From positions 1 to 12,903 of the forward strand of contig JAESSL010000397.1 in assembly GCA_016764135.1 (NCBI GenBank): a stretch of DNA of 12,903 nt. The letters are read 5' to 3'. Shown in pieces: positions 8,186 to 12,903 of this stretch (position 1 is the stretch's first letter; the number at the start of each line of letters is the position of its first letter). The stretch is from Alphaproteobacteria bacterium. GTDB taxonomy: Bacteria; Pseudomonadota; Alphaproteobacteria; UBA8366; GCA-2717185. A program made the position numbers and the translations under genes. The notes below the pieces were generated by a model. The model worked only from the letters and a program-made list of their open reading frames with translations. It ran no database searches and was not told the DNA's origin.

Positions 8186-9355
8186 TCACCATAATTTGAT
8201 GTTCTCGTAAATCCGGATATTGACGTCGGCGCGCATGCCGGGCGTCAGATTGGCGGGTGGCGATTTCAGCGATATCCGCACCGGTACGCGTACAGTCGAA
8301 CTGCCCAGTTTCCGGGCGTTTGAGCCGTTTGTCGAGCCGGGGTTTATCGAATTCGTGGTAACGTTGCCGATCCGCTGAACGGATCCGAAAAAGTCGCGAA
8401 ACGGGTAGGCGTCCAGATTGATGCGGACGTCCTGACCGACGATGACATGGCGGATCTGACTTTCGTCGATATTCGCCTCGATCCAGTATGACCGGGGATC
8501 GTGCAGCATCAGAATATCGACGCCGTCCTCGACATACTCGCCTTTGTATTTGTGGATGGCGCCGACCATGCCGTCCAGCGGACTGGTGATGTGCCGGTAA
8601 CCCAGCGCCAGCGCCTGTTTTTTGATCAGATCCCGGATCTGCTCCTGCTTGATGTCGGAAACCCTGATTTTGGCGTCCAGAACATCCAGTTGCGTGCGCG
8701 AAGCGTTCAATTGGCCCTGTTCCCGACGCGCCACGGCGATTTTACCGCGATACCGGGATTCCGCGCCCTGTAACACCAGCACTTTGCTCTGTTCTGCGTT
8801 TAGCGCCGATTCCGGGGTTAATTTTTTCTGGAAGAGCACGGAGACGCGGCGCAAATTCTCCTTTGCCAACCCGAGCCGTTCGTGCAGGGATTTATATTCG
8901 CGGGAAAACGTCCGGATTATTTCCTTCTGTGTTTCCTCTTCTGAACGAAGCTCTGCGTCGAAGGCGGCTTTCTCCGCGGCGAGGCGAATGCGGTTGGCCT
9001 GCTCCAGCGCCAGATCGGTCTTCAGGGAGTCGATATTCAACGCAATATCGTCCTGAACCAGCGATATGATCAACTGGCCTTTTTTGACGGGATCGCCTTC
9101 CTTGACCAGAATTTCGTCGATTTTCCCATCGATTTGCGCTGAGATATTTGTGAAATCGGTTTGGACGCTGGCGCTGCTTTCATAGACATGGGTGACGTAA
9201 AAAAAGATTTCATAAGTGAGTAAAAGCACCCCGCCAATGAGGCCGGCGCCGATCACAACCTTTAATTTTGCCTTGAAATCCAATATTATAACTCTTCGCG
9301 TCAGCTTGCGCGAAATCCAAAATGTTTTGGGAGCGCGCTTTTTTAATGCGATCAA
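8186..9355 (-). CDS. HlyD/EmrA-type membrane fusion protein
   Basis: A periplasmic adaptor of the HlyD family, anchored in the inner membrane and linking an exporter to the outer membrane. One N-terminal membrane segment (about residues 33-54 of the longest frame) is followed by a lipoyl half-motif (ISAQIDGKIDEILVKEGDPVKKGQ). A long charged alpha-helical hairpin (about 110-245) comes next, then the second lipoyl half (ITSPLDGMVGAIHKYKGEYV) and a beta-barrel domain (YWIEANIDESQIRHVIVG). The longest frame begins at TTG 9355 without a ribosome site. A second TTG at 9281-9283 has GAAGAG about eight bases upstream and starts just before the membrane segment (365 residues), so it may be the real start. 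No ATG is available upstream of the membrane segment. The gene is divergent from the MFS gene and convergent with the monooxygenase gene. An outer-membrane channel gene is not in the window. Confidence 0.9.
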   Translation of the reverse strand: MIALKKRAPKTFWISRKLTRRVIILDFKAKLKVVIGAGLIGGVLLLTYEIFFYVTHVYESSASVQTDFTNISAQIDGKIDEILVKEGDPVKKGQLIISLVQDDIALNIDSLKTDLALEQANRIRLAAEKAAFDAELRSEEETQKEIIRTFSREYKSLHERLGLAKENLRRVSVLFQKKLTPESALNAEQSKVLVLQGAESRYRGKIAVARREQGQLNASRTQLDVLDAKIRVSDIKQEQIRDLIKKQALALGYRHITSPLDGMVGAIHKYKGEYVEDGVDILMLHDPRSYWIEANIDESQIRHVIVGQDVRINLDAYPFRDFFGSVQRIGNVTTNSINPGSTNGSNARKLGSSTVRVPVRISLKSPPANLTPGMRADVNIRIYENIKLW

Positions 9356-9471
9356 AAACTAGGCATGTCAACGTTGGCGCTTTTCTTGATGCCCCGATTG
9401 TCGCTGTTTTGGTCCCGGATTTGGCCGGCGACCTGGTCCTTGGCCTGACCATGGGATGGAAATTCGGGTAA
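9346..9471 (+). CDS. Possible 41-codon small ORF directly abutting the MFS gene
   Basis: ATG 9346 opens a frame that ends with TAA 9469-9471, and the MFS ATG follows at 9472 in the same frame. The peptide contains a hydrophobic core with acidic residues (VGAFLDAPIVAVLVPDLAGD) and is not obviously random. GGGAG at 9329-9333 is a poorly spaced ribosome site. It could be a coupled leader peptide, or a former N-terminal extension of the transporter cut by a stop. It may also be chance. Its start overlaps the TTG-started end of the HlyD gene on the other strand. No known family was recognised. Confidence 0.25.
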   Translation: MRSKTRHVNVGAFLDAPIVAVLVPDLAGDLVLGLTMGWKFG

Positions 9472-10731
9472 ATGACAGTTGCAGCGTCACCAAGCGACGG
9501 CGGTCCCTCCGCAAAGGCTAGTTTCGGGGCGCTGTTCCGCAATCCCAGTTATCTGTCCGTCTGGCTGCTGGGGGGGCTGACCGGGTTTATTCGCTGGTTC
9601 CAGCTTCTGGCGCTGGGCATCTACACCTTTGATATTACGGGATCGCCCATTCTGGTGGCGATTGTGCCAATCCTCTGGGGCGCGCCTCTGGCGATCTGCG
9701 GGCCGCTGATCGGCAGCATTGCGGACCGGGTGAACCGCAAAATGTTGCTTGGCGCCTCGATTGCGATGGCTTTTGTCGTCGCGGCGACCATGGCGATGTT
9801 GGCGTATACCGGGATTTTGACGATCACTCATATATTTGTCGCGTCTGTCCTGAGTGGATTGTTCTGGGCGACGGATATGCCGGTGCGGCGTCGGTTGTTG
9901 GGGGACGTCGCGGGCAGCGCCATTGCGACGGCGATGAGTTTCGACGCTGCTACAAACAGCGCCACGCGCATGCTGGGCCCACTTCTGGGCGGCGTAATGT
10001 TACAAATGGTCGGAATAACCGGCGTGTTTGTCCTGAGCGCCGTGATCTATGCAATCGGGTTTGCGCTTATTGTAACGGCGCGGCTGCCTATGCCCAGCGG
10101 TCGTGTCGCGCGGGTCGCGTTGTTGCACGACCTGGTCGCGGGCATTCGTTTTGTCCTGGGCAATTGGGAATTGCGGCGTGTGCTGGCGGTGACCATCGTG
10201 TTCAACGTCTGGGGGTTTCCCTTTACGGCGATGATTCCGATTTTGGGCAAAGAACGCCTCGGCCTGGACCCGTTTCAGATCGGGGTGCTGTCCAGCCTTG
10301 AAGGGCTTGGCGCGTTTATGGGCGCTATGATCATTGCGGTGTATGCGACCTCTGCATTTTATGGCCGAATCTTTTTGTGGGGCGCGGGCGTCTTTCTTGC
10401 GATGTTGAGCTATCTTGGCGTGTTGACTTTTGTCGCCGGGGGGCCAATCCATTCCTTTATCGCGACCGGGCTGGTGTTAGCGGTCATGGGGTCCGCCATG
10501 GCCTGTTTTGCGACCATGCAAAGCACGCTGACTTATCTCAACGCGCAACCGGAATACCGCAGCCGCGTGTTCGGCGTGCTGGCGCTGTGCATCGGCACCG
10601 GGCCCTTCGGCTTCCTGAACGTCGGCTGGATGGCGGAATCCTTCGGCGTACCCACCGCATTGATCGTGCTTTCGCTGGAGGGGCTGTTCGTGTTCCTCCT
10701 GCTGTGGATCTATGGCGTCCTGACGCGGTGA
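9472..10731 (+). CDS. MFS transporter (MFS_3 / EntS-like)
   Basis: A 419-residue major facilitator superfamily protein with a hydrophobic pattern fitting about 12 membrane segments. The first 23 residues are polar, then SVWLLGGLTGFIRWFQLLALG begins the membrane domain. GSIADRVNRKMLLG (81-94) is MFS motif A in the loop between segments 2 and 3. ATDMPVRRRLLGDV and NSATRMLGPLLGG are typical of the MFS_3 branch that includes the enterobactin exporter EntS. A central loop contains HDLVAGIRFVLGNWELRRV, also common in that branch. These are usually proton-coupled exporters of small molecules; the cargo here is unknown. ATG 9472 has GGATGGAA about ten bases upstream. The divergent HlyD-type adaptor suggests joint export, although adaptors more often pair with 14-segment EmrB-type transporters. 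Confidence 0.9.
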   Translation: MTVAASPSDGGPSAKASFGALFRNPSYLSVWLLGGLTGFIRWFQLLALGIYTFDITGSPILVAIVPILWGAPLAICGPLIGSIADRVNRKMLLGASIAMAFVVAATMAMLAYTGILTITHIFVASVLSGLFWATDMPVRRRLLGDVAGSAIATAMSFDAATNSATRMLGPLLGGVMLQMVGITGVFVLSAVIYAIGFALIVTARLPMPSGRVARVALLHDLVAGIRFVLGNWELRRVLAVTIVFNVWGFPFTAMIPILGKERLGLDPFQIGVLSSLEGLGAFMGAMIIAVYATSAFYGRIFLWGAGVFLAMLSYLGVLTFVAGGPIHSFIATGLVLAVMGSAMACFATMQSTLTYLNAQPEYRSRVFGVLALCIGTGPFGFLNVGWMAESFGVPTALIVLSLEGLFVFLLLWIYGVLTR

Positions 10732-10733
10732 AG

Positions 10734-10770
10734 GGCGGCGCTATCGGAAGCGGCTCAGAGTGGCGCCGCC
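10734..10770. terminator. GC-rich inverted repeat after the MFS gene (weak terminator candidate)
   Basis: GGCGGCGC (10734-10741) pairs perfectly with GCGCCGCC (10763-10770) across a 21-base loop, starting two bases after the MFS stop. It occupies the gap between the convergent MFS and Hsp20 genes. No T run follows, so an intrinsic terminator is doubtful; a Rho-dependent or mRNA-protecting role is possible. Confidence 0.3.
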
Positions 10771-10798
10771 TTCCGCCCGGTCAGCCCGCCCGACTAGG

Positions 10799-11263
10799 CT
10801 ATTCCGACTGGATGGGTATTTTTCGGGCCTCTTCCTGCGCCGGGTTAAGTTTTGGAACGCCCAGCGTCAATATGCCATTTTTAAAGGTCGCGTTGACTTG
10901 ATCCGCGCTGACGGTGCTAGGAAGCCGGAAGGACCGCTGGAAAGCGCCGTAGCGACGTTCTGAGAAGTAGAAGGTTTTTCCTTTTTCCTCACGGTTTTCG
11001 GTTTTTTCGCCTTTGATCGTCAACACATGATCGTGCAGCGTAACGTCGATATCCTCGGCGTCGACGCCCGGCAGCTCAATATTGATTTCGTAGCGATCCT
11101 CCGCGTTGGCGGCGTCCGCTTCGGGGGAGAAGAAATTAGCGACGCTGTGGGCCGCGCTCCGGAAGGGTTCAAACAGATGGGGCCAGCTCATATGCGCGCC
11201 GCCATTGGCCTCGCCTCGTGGGTCGCCTGATACGGGGACGGTCGTTTGCTTTACGTTTTCCAT
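10799..11263 (-). CDS. Small heat-shock protein, Hsp20/alpha-crystallin family
   Basis: A 154-residue ATP-independent holdase chaperone that binds unfolding proteins in the cytoplasm. The first 47 residues are the variable N-terminal arm. The alpha-crystallin domain spans about 48-138, with INIELPGVDAEDIDV, LTIKGEK, FQRSFRLP and the signature ATFKNGILTLGVPK. The C terminus ends in KIPIQSE, whose Ile-Pro-Ile is the IxI motif used for oligomer assembly. The start ATG 11263 has a near-perfect ribosome site, AAAGGAGG, five bases upstream on this strand. An FNR/FixK-type box lies about 68 bases upstream of the start (11325-11338), which suggests induction at low oxygen. No clear heat-shock sigma promoter or ROSE-type thermometer was recognised. 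The gene appears to be a single-gene unit between convergent MFS and divergent coaBC. Confidence 0.95.
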   Translation of the reverse strand: MENVKQTTVPVSGDPRGEANGGAHMSWPHLFEPFRSAAHSVANFFSPEADAANAEDRYEINIELPGVDAEDIDVTLHDHVLTIKGEKTENREEKGKTFYFSERRYGAFQRSFRLPSTVSADQVNATFKNGILTLGVPKLNPAQEEARKIPIQSE

Positions 11264-11299
11264 AAAAACCTCCTTTAATTCTCTATGCGTTGGCGAATT

Positions 11300-11305
11300 T
11301 TATTA
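11300..11305 (-). promoter_or_regulatory. Candidate -10 element for the Hsp20 gene
   Basis: TAATAA on the minus strand (11305 to 11300) is close to TATAAT. Its centre is about 29 bases from the centre of the FNR/FixK-type box, near the spacing of a class II activated promoter. Transcription would start around 11290-11293, about 30 bases before the Hsp20 ATG. Confidence 0.3.
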
Positions 11306-11324
11306 AAAAGGCGGCGTTTACGCA

Positions 11325-11338
11325 TTGATCTTGCTCAA
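11325..11338. promoter_or_regulatory. FNR/FixK-type binding site (TTGA-N6-TCAA)
   Basis: TTGATCTTGCTCAA matches the full FNR/FixK/DNR core TTGA-N6-TCAA and nine of ten positions of TTGAT-N4-ATCAA. It sits between the divergent Hsp20 and coaBC genes. Its position relative to a -10-like TAATAA fits activation of Hsp20 by an oxygen-responsive CRP/FNR-family protein. It lies about 122 bases from the coaBC start, a less typical distance. In Alphaproteobacteria FnrL and FixK proteins use such sites. The regulator itself is not in the window. Confidence 0.6.
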
Positions 11339-11453
11339 TTTCATAGAAAAACGAGGTATTCCGCTCAAAGTGAATGTGTATTTCGGCTTCTTGCATTCCC
11401 GCTTTCACGGCGTTACTTTAAATACAGTATTGGAAATGTAGTTTGGCGATTAC

Positions 11454-12695
11454 GTGCTTTCAGGAAAAACAATTCTGCTGATTATCGCGGGTGGGGTCGC
11501 GGCGTTTAAAAGCCTCGACCTGATTCGACGATTGAAGGACCAGGGCGCCACTGTGCGCTGTGTCCTGACCAAGGGCGGGGAGGCGTTTGTAACGCCGCTC
11601 TCCGTCTCCGCCTTGTCTGAAGAAAAAGTCTATACGGATATCTTTTCGCTGACGGATGAGGCGGAGATGGGCCACATTCGGTTGTCGCGCGAAGCGGACC
11701 TTCTTCTGGTCGCCCCGGCGACAGCGGACATCATGGCGAAAATGGCGGCCGGTCTGGCGATGGATCTGGCGACGACAACGCTTCTGGCGACCGACAAGCC
11801 GGTAATGGTCGCGCCTGCGATGAATGTTCGCATGTGGGAACATGCCGCCACACAGGCCAATGTCGCGACGCTTGCATCACGGGGCGTTCTCTTTGCGGGG
11901 CCGGTGGAAGGCAACATGGCGTGCGGCGAATACGGCTTTGGCCGGATGAGCGAGGTGTCTGACATTGTCGCCGCCGTGATCCATCAATTTAAAGACGAGC
12001 CTGAAAAGGCCGATCGTCCGTTGACGGGCGTGCGGGCCATGGTGACCAGCGGCCCGACCCATGAGGCCATTGATCCGGTGCGTTATATCGCCAACCGATC
12101 GTCCGGCAAGCAGGGCCACGCCATCGCTGCGGCGCTGGCGGCGCTGGGCGCGGAGACGATTTTGATCAGCGGGCCGACGGCGCTACCGGATCCCACTGGA
12201 ATGACGATTGTTCACGTGGAATCGGCGCTGGAGATGTTGGCGGCGTGTGAAGCGGGTTTGCCCGCCGACATCGTCGTATGCGCGGCGGCTGTGTCCGATT
12301 GGCGCGTCGCGTCCCAAGCGGATCAAAAGATGAAAAAGGACGGCGGCGGTCCGCCGGATCTCGTGCTGACGGAAAACCCCGACATCTTGAAAACGCTGTC
12401 CGCGCCGAGCCCTACGCGGCCCGGCCTGATGATCGGCTTTGCCGCAGAGACGCAAAACGTAGTGGAGAACGCGCGGGCGAAGATTATCCGCAAGCAATGC
12501 GACTGGATTCTGGCCAATGACGTATCCCCGGATTCCGGCGTTTTTGGCGGCGATCTAAACACGATACATTTTATCGATGCTGATCGCGCCGAGGCGTGGC
12601 CCAAGATGAGCAAGCAAGACGTTGCGGCGCGGTTGGCGGCGCAGATCGTCCACCATGTGATCGGCGATGAGCGTGGCGGCCAGGATGGTGATTGA
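11454..12695 (+). CDS. coaBC: Bifunctional phosphopantothenoylcysteine decarboxylase / phosphopantothenate-cysteine ligase
   Basis: This 413-residue enzyme catalyses two cytoplasmic steps of coenzyme A synthesis: joining cysteine to 4'-phosphopantothenate (CoaB) and decarboxylating the product to 4'-phosphopantetheine (CoaC, FMN-dependent). In the N-terminal CoaC domain, IIAGGVAAFKS begins the flavin fold, His74 in MGHIRLSREADL is the catalytic histidine, and PAMNVRMW (121-128) is the PxMNxxMW motif. NMACGEYGFGRM carries the active-site Cys157. The CoaB domain begins near residue 190 with VTSGPTHEAIDPVRYIANRSSGKQG (197-221), nucleotide-binding; AAAVSDWR and the lysine cluster QKMKK (291-295) follow. 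The start is GTG 11454, because an in-frame TAG lies at 11439 and relatives begin MLxGKxILL. Its ribosome site is weak. The dut gene overlaps its end by 11 bases. Confidence 0.96.
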   Translation: MLSGKTILLIIAGGVAAFKSLDLIRRLKDQGATVRCVLTKGGEAFVTPLSVSALSEEKVYTDIFSLTDEAEMGHIRLSREADLLLVAPATADIMAKMAAGLAMDLATTTLLATDKPVMVAPAMNVRMWEHAATQANVATLASRGVLFAGPVEGNMACGEYGFGRMSEVSDIVAAVIHQFKDEPEKADRPLTGVRAMVTSGPTHEAIDPVRYIANRSSGKQGHAIAAALAALGAETILISGPTALPDPTGMTIVHVESALEMLAACEAGLPADIVVCAAAVSDWRVASQADQKMKKDGGGPPDLVLTENPDILKTLSAPSPTRPGLMIGFAAETQNVVENARAKIIRKQCDWILANDVSPDSGVFGGDLNTIHFIDADRAEAWPKMSKQDVAARLAAQIVHHVIGDERGGQDGD

Positions 12696-12903
12696 CGTGC
12701 CGGAGGCTAATCTGTCAGGCGTTACCGTTTCGGTTATGCGGCTGGCGCATGGCGCGGATTTACCGTTGCCTGTCTATGCGACGCCGGGCAGCGCGGGGCT
12801 GGATTTGTTGGCGGCGATTTCTTCGGATATCACTCTGGCGCCGGGCGAACGAACATTAACGCCGACCGGATTGGCGATTGCGCTGCCGGAAGGGTTTGAG
12901 GCG
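12685..12903 (+). CDS. dut: Deoxyuridine 5'-triphosphate nucleotidohydrolase, N-terminal part (3' end outside window)
   Basis: The frame runs off the right edge with about 73 codons visible. dUTPase hydrolyses dUTP to dUMP and pyrophosphate, keeping uracil out of DNA and feeding thymidylate synthesis. Conserved motif 1 is seen in LPLPVYATPGSAGLDLLA, followed by LAPGERTLTPTGLAIALPEGFEA, which leads towards the uridine-binding motifs beyond the window. ATG 12685 overlaps the end of coaBC (TGA 12693-12695) by 11 bases, indicating translational coupling. GTG 12697, with AGGATGG upstream, and ATG 12736, nearest the conserved part, are alternative starts. The coaBC-dut order is common in Alphaproteobacteria. 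Confidence 0.93.
   Translation, partial: MVIDVPEANLSGVTVSVMRLAHGADLPLPVYATPGSAGLDLLAAISSDITLAPGERTLTPTGLAIALPEGFEA

Larger units (their letters stand above)
11264..11453. other. Intergenic region between divergent Hsp20 and coaBC
   Basis: This is the longest gene-free stretch in the window (190 bases) and is more AT-rich than its flanks. It holds the Hsp20 ribosome site, the TAATAA candidate and the FNR/FixK-type box. A poor sigma-70-like pair for coaBC may be TTGCAT (11391-11396) and TACTTT (11414-11419), 17 bases apart. No RNA gene or further ORF is supported. Confidence 0.5.

Noticed and set aside
10000..10452. 150-codon minus-strand ORF inside the MFS gene
   Set aside because: Highly charged, His/Arg/Lys-rich translation is the usual antisense of a membrane protein gene.

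Overview
The window looks like a piece of the chromosome of a GC-rich alphaproteobacterium, plausibly a free-living or marine heterotroph. The main clue is the right end, where coaBC is followed by an overlapping dut, a housekeeping pair often adjacent in Alphaproteobacteria. The degradative genes also have the look of Rhodospirillales-like heterotrophs. The assignment is inferred from gene content and style; no rRNA or tRNA gene is present.

Layout. Positions 1-1830 (+): the 3' end of a TauD/TfdA-type Fe(II)/2-oxoglutarate dioxygenase, then a Cys-type sulfatase whose reading frame is broken near 1007-1010, apparently by loss of one A from a short A run. Positions 1847-3960 (-): an acyl-CoA dehydrogenase preceded by an AP-endonuclease-2-like TIM-barrel protein. 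Positions 4125-4862 (+): an orphan family-3 solute-binding protein with no visible signal peptide. Positions 4869-5423 (-): a one-domain cupin. Positions 5595-8144 (+): an enoyl-CoA hydratase/isomerase and a Baeyer-Villiger monooxygenase very like phenylacetone monooxygenase. Positions 8186-10731: a divergent export pair, an HlyD/EmrA-like membrane fusion protein (-) and an MFS_3-type transporter (+), with a possible 41-codon ORF directly in front of the transporter. Positions 10799-11263 (-): an Hsp20 small heat-shock protein with a good FNR/FixK-type box upstream. Positions 11454-12903 (+): coaBC and the start of dut.

How the genes may work together. From 1 to about 8150 the genes form an accessory catabolic block. 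A sulfatase and a dioxygenase could open the substrate, the Baeyer-Villiger enzyme turns ketones into esters or lactones, and the dehydrogenase and hydratase run beta-oxidation-type steps on CoA thioesters. The TIM-barrel, cupin and cytosolic solute-binding proteins may handle or sense intermediates. No CoA ligase, ester hydrolase, permease or regulator is in view, so the pathway is incomplete here and its substrate cannot be named. The export pair, the heat-shock gene and coaBC-dut look functionally separate.

No RNA gene, CRISPR array, insertion sequence, integrase or phage gene was seen. No gene-free stretch exceeds 300 bases; the longest is 11264-11453. Small regulatory candidates are inverted repeats at 4012-4024, 4892-4920, 6444-6459 and 10734-10770, and the FNR/FixK-type box at 11325-11338.
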